Shown here: positions 9,789 through 20,400 of the stretch, one piece after another
How positions within the stretch are numbered: the stretch's first letter is position 1
Layout: the number at the start of each line of letters is the position of its first letter
Assembly: GCF_007971225.1 (NCBI RefSeq)
Contig: NZ_CP042435.1
Coordinates: 4,529,501-4,593,500 of the forward strand
DNA: 64,000 nucleotides
Reading direction: 5' to 3'
Source: Panacibacter ginsenosidivorans
GTDB taxonomy: Bacteria > Bacteroidota > Bacteroidia > Chitinophagales > Chitinophagaceae
Program-made: the position numbers and the translations under genes
The notes under the pieces: generated by a model
What the model saw: the letters and a program-made list of their open reading frames with translations, nothing else
What the model was told of the DNA's origin: nothing
Databases searched by the model: none

Positions 9789-12100
9789 TGACCTTACTTG
9801 CTAAATCAAAAGATGTAAAACAAAATATCAAGGCACGTACATTAAAAGAACATATTGATGACTGCTTATTGATATTGGATTTCCTGAGGCGCTCATTTCC
9901 AAGGGTTGCGTCACTTACGGGAATGGGTGATGCATATTGGGAAGTTTTAAAAATTTGCATCATCTGCCACGATTTAGGAAAAGCACATCTGGAGTTTCAA
10001 AATGTATTAGATGGGAAACCCGATAATTGGAAATCACAAAGGCACGAATTATTTTCTCTACCCTTTATCGAGGCCTTATCAAATATTGATAAAGAAACAT
10101 CGAAAATAGCGCGCCTTGTTGTTGCAGGTCACCACAAAGATTTTGAAACCCTACGTTCTTTTCTCAATGCTTATAATAATAACGACACGTTTGGGTCATT
10201 GGAAGGTTTGGATGAAGAACAGGAAGATTTTGAAACTGCATTCAGCAAAAATGTAAATATCCTTGGAGTTCTAAATCTGCTTAAGGATTATCCCGTTACA
10301 ATTACAACAATTCATCCAAAACCAATTTATGGATTGATTCATGGATACAATCAAAAACCCTATTACCAATCAAACGAGGGTTATTTCAAATTAATGATGC
10401 TCTTCGGTGGCTTAAAATGGTGTGACCATCTTGGGTCTGCATTAGTTAATGAAATATATCAATTAGAAAATCGGGATTTTGATTTCTTAAAGAGACAGCA
10501 AAATGAATTAAGAGCTAAATACTTAGATTTTTATGAACATCAAAAATCATCAGCAAAAGTTAATGGTCATTTAATATTAAATGCACCAACCGGTTCAGGA
10601 AAAACAGAAAGTGCTTTTTTATGGTTGAAAAACCAAATGATAAACACAGGTCAAGGGCGGGCCTTCTATATTCTTCCTTTTACTGCCTCTATTAATGCTA
10701 TGTATGAGCGTCTGAATAAAGCTATTGGAGCAGAAAAAGGTAAGGTAGGAATGCTACATGGGAAACTAAGTGACTATCTAAACAATTACTTTGAAGATTT
10801 GCAATATGATATCAATGTGAAGAAGGATAGCATTAAAGAGATTAAGGAAAAGTACAAAAGTATTATTACTCCAGTAAAGGTAGCTACACCCTTTCAGTTA
10901 CTAAAGCATTTGTTTGGCTTAAAGGGATATGAACAAGGGATTTTTGAAATGGCGGGTTGCTATTTGATTTTTGATGAAATCCATGCCTACAGTCCTGATG
11001 TTTTTGCACAAATAAAAGTTTTATTAGAATTCGCCACAAAGCATTTGCAAGCCAAAGTCATGATTATGACTGCTACAATGCCTCGCTTTCTGCAGGCAGA
11101 ATTGGAAGAAAGCCTAGGCAAGTTTAGCATAGTTAAAGCGAATCATGAACTGTATGAAAGTTTTAAGCGGCATAGGATAATACTAAAAGATGGCCTATTA
11201 GGTGGCTATATCAATGACATACAAAAAAAACTAAAGGATGGGAAAAAGGTGTTGGTGGTTTGTAATACAGTAAAATCCGCCCAAAATATTTTCCTACAAT
11301 TAAAAAATAGCTTGAATGAAAATGAAGAAATTTTACTACATGGCTCATTTACCGGTATGGATAGAAGCAGAAAGGAGAGAGACTTAATGAAGGATCATGT
11401 AAAACTTTTGGTAGGTACACAAGCCATTGAAGTAAGCCTTGACATCGATTATGATATGATATTTTCTGAGCCGGCACCAATAGATGCACTTATTCAAAGA
11501 TTCGGTCGGGTAAACAGAAAACGTGAAAAAGGGATTTGTGATTGTATAATTTTTAAAGACAGCAATAAAGAAGATAAATATATCTATAATCCAGAAACTG
11601 TTGCAAAAACATTAAAAGCATTTGAGAACATCATTAAGGAGCATCAAGGGATAATTGATGAAGCATTATTGCAAAGTGCAATTGATTTCGTTTATTGCGA
11701 TTGGGATGAAAATGACAGAAAAGAATTCGAGGATAAGTATCAATATCTAAAAGATGCTCTTCAAATCCTTTCGCCTATGTTTAAGAATAAGCATACAGAG
11801 GAAGACTTTTATAGTCAGTTTGACGGAATCAAAATTCTACCACAATCTAAAAAGTCAGATTTTGAAGGCCATTTAAACGGGTTTGATTTTATTACAGCAG
11901 AAAGCCTAAAAGTGCAAATAAGGAAAGGACGATTTATGTCGTGGTTGAAAGGTCAAAATATCAAAAAGGACATCTATGCCTTTGATAGGGGAAAGAAGAT
12001 TTACAATGTCCCTTATTTCATCACTAATAAAGCTTATGATTCCGAATTAGGACTTTTGACAGACAAAGAAGAAGTCTGGCAAAACACAGAAATCATTTAG
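9788..12100 (+). CDS. cas3: CRISPR-associated helicase/nuclease Cas3 (HD + helicase)
   Basis: 770 aa; unwinds and degrades target DNA after Cascade binding. The N-terminal HD nuclease domain has IICHDLGKAHLEF at about residue 60 and a later GHHKDF. The SF2 helicase follows: Walker A APTGSGKTES (about 264), DEIH box IFDEIHAYS (about 395), TATMP (about 428), and motifs V-VI GTQAIEVSLDID..QRFGRVNRK (about 545-570). HD and helicase are on one chain, as usual for type I-B. All catalytic signatures look intact. It ends 2 bp before cas4. Confidence 0.96.
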   Translation: MTLLAKSKDVKQNIKARTLKEHIDDCLLILDFLRRSFPRVASLTGMGDAYWEVLKICIICHDLGKAHLEFQNVLDGKPDNWKSQRHELFSLPFIEALSNIDKETSKIARLVVAGHHKDFETLRSFLNAYNNNDTFGSLEGLDEEQEDFETAFSKNVNILGVLNLLKDYPVTITTIHPKPIYGLIHGYNQKPYYQSNEGYFKLMMLFGGLKWCDHLGSALVNEIYQLENRDFDFLKRQQNELRAKYLDFYEHQKSSAKVNGHLILNAPTGSGKTESAFLWLKNQMINTGQGRAFYILPFTASINAMYERLNKAIGAEKGKVGMLHGKLSDYLNNYFEDLQYDINVKKDSIKEIKEKYKSIITPVKVATPFQLLKHLFGLKGYEQGIFEMAGCYLIFDEIHAYSPDVFAQIKVLLEFATKHLQAKVMIMTATMPRFLQAELEESLGKFSIVKANHELYESFKRHRIILKDGLLGGYINDIQKKLKDGKKVLVVCNTVKSAQNIFLQLKNSLNENEEILLHGSFTGMDRSRKERDLMKDHVKLLVGTQAIEVSLDIDYDMIFSEPAPIDALIQRFGRVNRKREKGICDCIIFKDSNKEDKYIYNPETVAKTLKAFENIIKEHQGIIDEALLQSAIDFVYCDWDENDRKEFEDKYQYLKDALQILSPMFKNKHTEEDFYSQFDGIKILPQSKKSDFEGHLNGFDFITAESLKVQIRKGRFMSWLKGQNIKKDIYAFDRGKKIYNVPYFITNKAYDSELGLLTDKEEVWQNTEII

Positions 12101-12102
12101 CC

Positions 12103-12606
12103 ATGACCATCACCGCCACTCTCATAAATCTATATCATGTATGCAAACGCGAAATGTGGTTGCATGCTAATGGTGTAAGAATGGAGCAGACTTCCGAAAC
12201 AGTAGCAGATGGCAAACTGCTGCATGAAACAGCTTATCCGCAACGTTCAGAGAAATACAGTGAAATAGAGATTGGCGGCAGTAAGATTGATTTTTATGAT
12301 GCAAAGAACAAAGTGATCCACGAAATAAAAAAAAGTGACAGCTTTGAATCGGCACATGAGTGGCAGGTAAAATATTATATATGGCTGCTGGAGCAAAATG
12401 GTGTTGAAGGCGTGAAAGGCATTATCGAATATCCCAAACTGCGGGAAACAAAGCAGGTGAAATTATCTGCAGAAGATAAAACATACCTGCAGCAAATTGT
12501 ACAACAAATAGAAGCATTGGTAAGTGCAGATGTTTGTCCCCCACGTATAGAAAAGAAGTTTTGCAAAACCTGTTCTTATTTTGATTTCTGCTGGATTGAG
12601 GAATGA
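12103..12606 (+). CDS. cas4: CRISPR adaptation nuclease Cas4
   Basis: 167 aa; RecB-like nuclease that trims prespacers and helps choose PAMs. Visible are an N-terminal Cys (HVCKRE), the PD-(D/E)XK core GSKIDFYD..VIHEIKKS with catalytic D, E and K, the QVKYYIWLLE helix, and the C-terminal iron-sulphur ligands CKTCSYFDFCW (C-x2-C-x6-C). It belongs to the cas6-cas3 transcription unit by spacing (2 bp) but is separated from cas1 by about 210 bp. Confidence 0.95.
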   Translation: MTITATLINLYHVCKREMWLHANGVRMEQTSETVADGKLLHETAYPQRSEKYSEIEIGGSKIDFYDAKNKVIHEIKKSDSFESAHEWQVKYYIWLLEQNGVEGVKGIIEYPKLRETKQVKLSAEDKTYLQQIVQQIEALVSADVCPPRIEKKFCKTCSYFDFCWIEE

Positions 12607-12707
12607 GGTGGTGAGTGGTGAAATGTCAATGGTTTTAATTATGAGATTGCCACAGCTTTGCTATGCACAAGGCTTTTAAAGCTTCGCAATGACGTTAGCG
12701 ATGAAGC

Positions 12708-12719
12708 GTGCGACGCAAG
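12708..12719 (+). repeat. Dispersed GTGCGACGCAA motif, copy 2 (cas4-cas1 gap)
   Basis: GTGCGACGCAAG followed by AAAAGTTTAAT. The copy at 53518 is followed by CGAAAGCTTAAT, so the similarity extends to roughly 23 bp. It sits inside the 209-bp non-coding insertion between cas4 and cas1. Confidence 0.5.
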
Positions 12720-12815
12720 AAAAGTTTAATATTGATTCTTTGGGTTGGCTCATAAAAAAATCAAAAATGCATTTCCATTCAATCCGCCTAATCATTTAAA
12801 ATCTCTGTTCAGACA

Positions 12816-13820
12816 ATGCGTAAATCATATTACCTGTTCAATCCCGGTCGTTTAAGCAGGAAAGACAATACACTTAAGTTTACCCCGCTTGACGAAGATG
12901 GCAATGAAGGCACGCCTAAATATATTCCCATAGAAAGCGTGGACAACCTTTACACTTTCGGCAGCCTGGATGCCAACAGCGCCATGTATAATTTTTTGGG
13001 AAAGGAACAGGTGAGTGTGCATTTTTTTGATTACTACGAACACTATACCGGTTCGTTTATGCCAAAGGATTATTTGCTTGCCGGAAAGATGCTGATTGCA
13101 CAGAGCGAAGCTTATTCAAACAAAAAGAAGCGCAAACAGATAGCGCAGAAACTGGTGGATGGAGCTGCTTTTAATATGCTGAAAAACCTGCGCTATTATA
13201 ACAACCGTGATAAGGACACGCTTACACAGATAGAACGTATTGAAGCATTGATGTTGCGAATACCGTTTGCCGAGGATATAGAAACTTTAATGGGTATAGA
13301 AGGCAATATACGCATGAGTTATTATGCAGCGTTTAATGTTATCATCAACGATTTTGAAATGGGCAACCGCAGTAAACAGCCACCGGGTAATGAAGTAAAT
13401 GCAATGGTTTCTTTTGTAAACAGTATGTGTTATACGCTTAGCCTGGATATGATCTATCATACACAGCTTAATCCAACGATCAGTTTTTTGCATCAGCCCG
13501 GTGAGCGCCGCTACTCACTTGCGCTTGATATTGCTGAGATATTCAAACCGCTGCTTGCAGACAGGCTGATCTTTTCGCTGCTGAATAGAAAGCAGGTTCA
13601 GCAAACCGATTTTGATAACAGGCTAAACAGTTGCCTGCTGAAAGATAGTGGGCGTAAAACAGTGGTAAAAGCATGGGATGAAAAATTAAATGAAACCATC
13701 AAGCACCGTTCGCTTGGCAGAAGTGTAAGCTATAAGCATTTGGTAAAGCTTGAATGTTATAAGCTGAGTAAACATATTTTGGGTATAGAAGAATATAAGC
13801 CATTTAGAGCATGGTGGTGA
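12816..13820 (+). CDS. cas1: CRISPR integrase Cas1
   Basis: 334 aa; catalytic subunit of the Cas1-Cas2 complex that inserts new spacers at the leader end. It opens with RKSYYLFNPGRLSRKDNTLKF and has the catalytic pattern expected of Cas1: Glu in the GNEVNAMVSFVNSMCYT helix, His in the IYHTQLNPTISFLHQPGERR block, and Asp in SLALDIAEIFKPLLADR. Length is normal for type I-B Cas1. Confidence 0.97.
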   Translation: MRKSYYLFNPGRLSRKDNTLKFTPLDEDGNEGTPKYIPIESVDNLYTFGSLDANSAMYNFLGKEQVSVHFFDYYEHYTGSFMPKDYLLAGKMLIAQSEAYSNKKKRKQIAQKLVDGAAFNMLKNLRYYNNRDKDTLTQIERIEALMLRIPFAEDIETLMGIEGNIRMSYYAAFNVIINDFEMGNRSKQPPGNEVNAMVSFVNSMCYTLSLDMIYHTQLNPTISFLHQPGERRYSLALDIAEIFKPLLADRLIFSLLNRKQVQQTDFDNRLNSCLLKDSGRKTVVKAWDEKLNETIKHRSLGRSVSYKHLVKLECYKLSKHILGIEEYKPFRAWW

Positions 13821-13907
13821 GGGGGTGAGTGCTGAATGGTGAATAATGAGTAAGGGATAGCAAGCAAAATTTTATGGTACCGGCTGCAGCTTTTTATGGA
13901 ATCGTTC

Positions 13908-13919
13908 CTTGCGTCGCAA
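13908..13919 (-). repeat. Dispersed GCGACGCAA motif, copy 3 (cas1-cas2 gap)
   Basis: CTTGCGTCGCAA on the plus strand, i.e. TTGCGACGCAAG on the minus strand, in the 139-bp gap between cas1 and cas2. Two copies of the dispersed motif therefore interrupt an otherwise tight cas operon. Confidence 0.4.
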
Positions 13920-13959
13920 TCCGTTCATCTGTTGTACAGTTATTATGCAATGACAGTGT

Positions 13960-14223
13960 ATGTATGTAATTCTTGTATATGATATAGAAGAAAAGCGGGT
14001 AGCTAAAATGCTGAAGTTATGCCGCCGGTATTTGAACTGGATTCAGAACAGTGTATTTGAAGGAGAGATAACAGATGTAAAGCTAAAGGAACTGATACAC
14101 GAAGCAAGAAAGATAATGGATAAAGAGGCGGATAGTTTGATTGTATTTAAAAGCAGGCAGGCAAAGTGGCTGGAGAAAATGGTGATTGGAAAAGAAAAAA
14201 ATGAGCTGGATAATATATTATAG
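13960..14223 (+). CDS. cas2: CRISPR adaptation protein Cas2
   Basis: 87 aa; structural partner of Cas1. MYVILVYDIEEKRVAKMLKLCRRYL is the standard first beta-strand with its Asp, followed by WIQNSVFEGEI, the second strand-helix signature. The length is at the short end but normal for Cas2. The stop lies 207 bp before the first CRISPR repeat. Confidence 0.95.
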   Translation: MYVILVYDIEEKRVAKMLKLCRRYLNWIQNSVFEGEITDVKLKELIHEARKIMDKEADSLIVFKSRQAKWLEKMVIGKEKNELDNIL

Positions 14224-14430
14224 TCGTCGGCCAGTGTTTTATAACAGGAAAAAACATGATGGATGAACAGTTTATTAAACGAATAGCCCTGCTATAAAGG
14301 TTTTCAGGGCATTGTCGAACAAAGGCGCAAATTTTATTATTGCGGGTTGACTAACAAAAAGCAGAAATTACTGTAATTTTAATTGCTGAAATGCCTGTAA
14401 ATACTGGTTTTCAGCAGCCGTTGTAAACGG
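14224..14430 (+). promoter_or_regulatory. CRISPR leader
   Basis: AT-rich 207-bp segment between cas2 and the first repeat. This end carries the perfect repeats, while mutated and truncated repeats lie at the other end, so it is the leader. It contains AAATTA-CTG-TAATTT (14365-14379) and, spanning the leader-repeat junction, AGCCGTT-GTA-AACGGCT (14416-14432) with 7-bp arms. The latter could be a site the adaptation complex reads. A transcription start is expected here, but no clear promoter is seen. Confidence 0.8.
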
Positions 14431-17400
14431 CTTGTAATCGTATCATTGAGGAATTGAAATAAAGCAAAGTGCGTATGGCCATTGGCAAAGGTTTGGCTTG
14501 TAATCGTATCATTGAGGAATTGAAATATCATTACAGCAATTCAGATGGACGACGGACGCAGCTTGTAATCGTATCATTGAGGAATTGAAATAAAAGAACA
14601 GAATGATAGGAAAGAACGACAACTGGCTTGTAATCGTATCATTGAGGAATTGAAATTGTAGATTAAACCATGCAGTTTTATAAGCAGATGAACTTGTAAT
14701 CGTATCATTGAGGAATTGAAATGTATGAGCGAAGAGTTACCGGAAATGAAGGATATGCTTGTAATCGTATCATTGAGGAATTGAAATTTTTTGTCTATTG
14801 GATTGCCACCCAGCAATTCCACTTGTAATCGTATCATTGAGGAATTGAAATTTAATTAAAGCATGGCAAAAATCGTGGGGGACGTACTTGTAATCGTATC
14901 ATTGAGGAATTGAAATAAAGATAGGAATTATACAGACGAACAGCACAAAGACTTGTAATCGTATCATTGAGGAATTGAAATTTAAGTTCTTTAATCAATC
15001 TGTTTATACATTCAGTACTTGTAATCGTATCATTGAGGAATTGAAATCAGGCAACAGGTGTAAGACAGATATGGAAGTTTAATCTTGTAATCGTATCATT
15101 GAGGAATTGAAATTTGGCTTTATACAGGCAGGCACTAATGTAACTATACTTGTAATCGTATCATTGAGGAATTGAAATTTTATTCTAAAAAAACTTTTGC
15201 GTGGAGGGGCGCCCACTTGTAATCGTATCATTGAGGAATTGAAATTGGGATTTAAACTATGACTTTGATAAAGATGGTGTACTTGTAATCGTATCATTGA
15301 GGAATTGAAATTTTGCTATTCAATATTATAACCTCACAGGCCATAGACTTGTAATCGTATCATTGAGGAATTGAAATTAGTATTGATTTTCGAGTGATGG
15401 CATGGCTGTAAACTTGTAATCGTATCATTGAGGAATTGAAATATAAATATTTCGCTATCGACACAGCTAATACAGCTCTTGTAATCGTATCATTGAGGAA
15501 TTGAAATTAGAAAAGATAACCCATTGCTTTAATGCCCATAACTTGTAATCGTATCATTGAGGAATTGAAATTTGAAAAAAGATATTTCGGCTTTTGAAGT
15601 TTTAAAACTTGTAATCGTATCATTGAGGAATTGAAATCTTGTTCCTGTTCTATAACCAATACTTGTAAGCGTCTTGTAATCGTATCATTGAGGAATTGAA
15701 ATTTAACTAAGACAGAAATAGAAAGCGTGAACAATGCCTTGTAATCGTATCATTGAGGAATTGAAATTGTTCTGTAATAATAAATATCGCCGATGTAACA
15801 GGTCTTGTAATCGTATCATTGAGGAATTGAAATAGATTTCCCTGGAGTACCGCATTTCTTGATCGCAACTTGTAATCGTATCATTGAGGAATTGAAATTT
15901 GAAACAGTTTCACAAACTGCATTTGAACATGGCCTTGTAATCGTATCATTGAGGAATTGAAATTTAAATGCTTTGTGGATATAACAACCAACAGCAACTT
16001 GTAATCGTATCATTGAGGAATTGAAATTTGATTGACTTAGCAGATCATTGATGCCTAAAGACTTGTAATCGTATCATTGAGGAATTGAAATAAATAACGC
16101 TGCTCGGCCTGGTAAAAGAAACTTGCCCTTGTAATCGTATCATTGAGGAATTGAAATAAAATTAGCCCAAAAGTCCCGAAGGCGAAAAGGCTAACTTGTA
16201 ATCGTATCATTGAGGAATTGAAATATAAAATAATCACATTGCTTTGTTTTCAGGTCGTAACTTGTAATCGTATCATTGAGGAATTGAAATAAATAAGCAA
16301 CGTGCCCAGCCGATTGAGTAAATTCCTTGTAATCGTATCATTGAGGAATTGAAATCAGTTTATTTGCGCAAACAGTTTATTACCCTTGCCACTTGTAATC
16401 GTATCATTGAGGAATTGAAATATAGAATTGAAATTGGTAAACGTATTCAGGAGGTACTTGTAATCGTATCATTGAGGAATTGAAATTTTAATGCAAATGC
16501 CTGTGTGCCATCGCCATCCCACTTGTAATCGTATCATTGAGGAATTGAAATAAATAAACAACAAAAATGAAACGCTTAATCAATTTCTTGTAATCGTATC
16601 ATTGAGGAATTGAAATCAAATTGCTTTATTCGCATCTGTTACAAAACGATGTCTTGTAATCGTATCATTGAGGAATTGAAATTTTGATAGAATAGATGTA
16701 ATTGTTCTTACTACCGGCTTGTAATCGTATCATTGAGGAATTGAAATAGTCCTTTATCAACGCCATTAAACTTTGGAAGTATTCTTGTAATCGTATCATT
16801 GAGGAATTGAAATTAATAAAGAGGAGCGCGGATTACTCCGCCGCTGCCTCTTGTAATCGTATCATTGAGGAATTGAAATTTGATCGGGAATACTTTATTT
16901 GCAGCGGTTTTTGTCTTGTAATCGTATCATTGAGGAATTGAAATAATAAACTGTTCCAGTCTCTTTTTCGGTCCTGCCACTTGTAATCGTATCATTGAGG
17001 AATTGAAATATCATTGCAAAAAGCTGCTCAATCTCTTGTATTACTTGTAATCGTATCATTGAGGAATTGAAATTAGTAGGCAGTAACAATTTTTGGTACG
17101 ATACTTTTGCTTGTAATCGTATCATTGAGGAATTGAAATTTTATTGATGCGGATGGGTTTGAAAGGCCTGTTAACTTGTAATCGTATCATTGAGGAATTG
17201 AAATTTATTTATGTGAATTCGAAATGATCATTGTTCTTCTTGTAATCGTATCATTGAGGAATTGAAATTTCGCTATATACAATAACCGTATTGGTGGAAG
17301 TTATGCTTGTAATCGTATCATTGAGGAATTGAAATTAACTTCAAAGAAGGTGTAGCCAAAACAGCAGTAGCTTGTAATCGTATCATTGAGGAATTGAAAT

Positions 17401-20400
17401 ATAATTCCTGCCGGTTATCTTTCGAGAAGTCAAATCTTGTAATCGTATCATTGAGGAATTGAAATAAAGAAACATTACTACCATGTGTTATTAACAGAAA
17501 TCTTGTAATCGTATCATTGAGGAATTGAAATTTTTTAGATGGATGAAATACAGTTATTATTTTGGCTTGTAATCGTATCATTGAGGAATTGAAATTTAAT
17601 TTATCCACTAAGACAATCCTTTACAACAAAACTTGTAATCGTATCATTGAGGAATTGAAATAAACTTCCCTCTATAGATCCTATATGGAAGGATGCCGCT
17701 TGTAATCGTATCATTGAGGAATTGAAATATATTTATAACCCAATTGATAAGCCTGCAATTGATACTTGTAATCGTATCATTGAGGAATTGAAATTTTGGT
17801 ATGCCGTTTTCTTTCCAGCAAAAAGCCATCTTGTAATCGTATCATTGAGGAATTGAAATAAGATTGGCAACTGAATTATTTACAGCGTCGCAGCTTGCTT
17901 GTAATCGTATCATTGAGGAATTGAAATAAATCTATCTGGGGCTTTAAACCTGTGCTGTCCGACTTGTAATCGTATCATTGAGGAATTGAAATAGTAAAAG
18001 TAATTCAATTGTTTCATCCGAAGCATCAGTCTTGTAATCGTATCATTGAGGAATTGAAATATCCATGCATTGGCTGTTTGCTTGCTGGCATACTAGTCTT
18101 GTAATCGTATCATTGAGGAATTGAAATCCGTTAAGGAAGCGTTGATAACGTAGCTCTATTAGCCTTGTAATCGTATCATTGAGGAATTGAAATACAATTT
18201 TATACAAGTCGCCGTCTGCTTTCCATTCTTGTAATCGTATCATTGAGGAATTGAAATTTTAAAAAACGCATCGCAGCACGAACTTCTACTACTTGTAATC
18301 GTATCATTGAGGAATTGAAATTTTGCTGCACTATCATCCTGCCACATAGCCATTGTCTTGTAATCGTATCATTGAGGAATTGAAATATATATCATGCCCC
18401 TCAGCTTTTAACTGTGTAATGACTTGTAATCGTATCATTGAGGAATTGAAATTTCCTTGCGGATAGCTGTTTAGCTGCAACATTTACACTTGTAATCTTA
18501 TCATTGAGGAATTGAAATAAAATTAAACTCTATAACCTACCAATGGAATAAGGTCTTGTAATCGTATCATTGAGGAATTGAAATGCAACAATTCTACCTG
18601 CAGCACTATCAGTTGCACTCTTGTAATCGTATCATTGAGGAATTGAAATACAATAGAATTTGGTGCAAAGCTGCAGGGCGATGTTCTTGTAATCGTATCA
18701 TTGAGGAATTGAAATAGTGTTGCAGTCGTTAATATTGAAATCTCTTATTTCTTGTAATCGTATCATTGAGGAATTGAAATATAACTGATTATCATTGCCA
18801 GGATTGAAACGCATTTCTTGTAATCGTATCATTGAGGAATTGAAATAAAACATATTGCAGCATGCGCTCTAATGCAAAGCAGCTTGTAATCGTATCATTG
18901 AGGAATTGAAATTTCATGATAGAATCTACCTTCCATGTAAATTCTGACTTGTAATCGTATCATTGAGGAATTGAAATTTTCCTAATTTGGTAAAAACAGA
19001 AAGGGAACTTACCCTTGTAATCGTATCATTGAGGAATTGAAATATATTTACCCATTCAAGGCCATCTATTGTACCCTCTTGTAATCGTATCATTGAGGAA
19101 TTGAAATAACTTTAAAATATCATCTTCTGTTGGATTGTCCGCTTGTAATCGTATCATTGAGGAATTGAAATTTGTAGCCGTGCTGATAATAATGTGCACC
19201 GTTCTGCTTGTAATCGTATCATTGAGGAATTGAAATTCATTTCCGGATATCCTCCACAGGAAGAACTTATACTTGTAATCGTATCATTGAGGAATTGAAA
19301 TAAAAATATTGCTCGTAGAGCGTTTTAAATTTCTCCTTGTAATCGTATCATTGAGGAATTGAAATTGAATTCCTGTTTCACGATTCCATCTTAATATCAC
19401 TTGTAATCGTATCATTGAGGAATTGAAATAGTATTTGGACGAAGGAACATTTACCTGGAAACTAACTTGTAATCGTATCATTGAGGAATTGAAATTCATA
19501 GAACCAATAAGATATTCTCCAGGGTAGTTTTCTTGTAATCGTATCATTGAGGAATTGAAATTGGATTCTACCATGCCAAACGGCGTTGATGTGAACTTGT
19601 AATCGTATCATTGAGGAATTGAAATAGAATCACTATCGAAGTGGACTTCGACAATGGAACTTGTAATCGTATCATTGAGGAATTGAAATAATCTTACAGC
19701 AGGCGATGAGGGTTGGATTTTAGTACTTGTAATCGTATCATTGAGGAATTGAAATATTTAAATCCATGTGTACTTTACTTCATTAAATTACTTGTAATCG
19801 TATCATTGAGGAATTGAAATTGAAAAAAATAATTGTATTTCTGTTTTTAATAAACCTTGTAATCGTATCATTGAGGAATTGAAATTGGCTTTGCCGGCTG
19901 CCTGCCCTTGTGTAATTTTTCTTGTAATCGTATCATTGAGGAATTGAAATAACATATCCATTAACAGATGTAACCACAGGTGAGCTTGTAATCGTATCAT
20001 TGAGGAATTGAAATATGATTGTACCACCAACTTTAGCAAGACTTCCTGTTCTTGTAATCGTATCATTGAGGAATTGAAATAAGATAAGTAATACAATGTA
20101 TTACACAAAATATATCTTGTAATCGTATCATTGAGGAATTGAAATTCCCCTTCCCCTGTTACAACAATGCGGTAAAGAGTCTTGTAATCGTATCATTGAG
20201 GAATTGAAATTAATAAAATTGGATAAAATTCGAAGCTGCATTTCCTTGTAATCGTATCATTGAGGAATTGAAATGAACTTGACCCTTACAACGCATACGT
20301 AACAACAACTTGTAATCGTATCATTGAGGAATTGAAATTTATAATTACCGGACGCATCTTTTACCGTTCCCACCTTGTAATCGTATCATTGAGGAATTGA

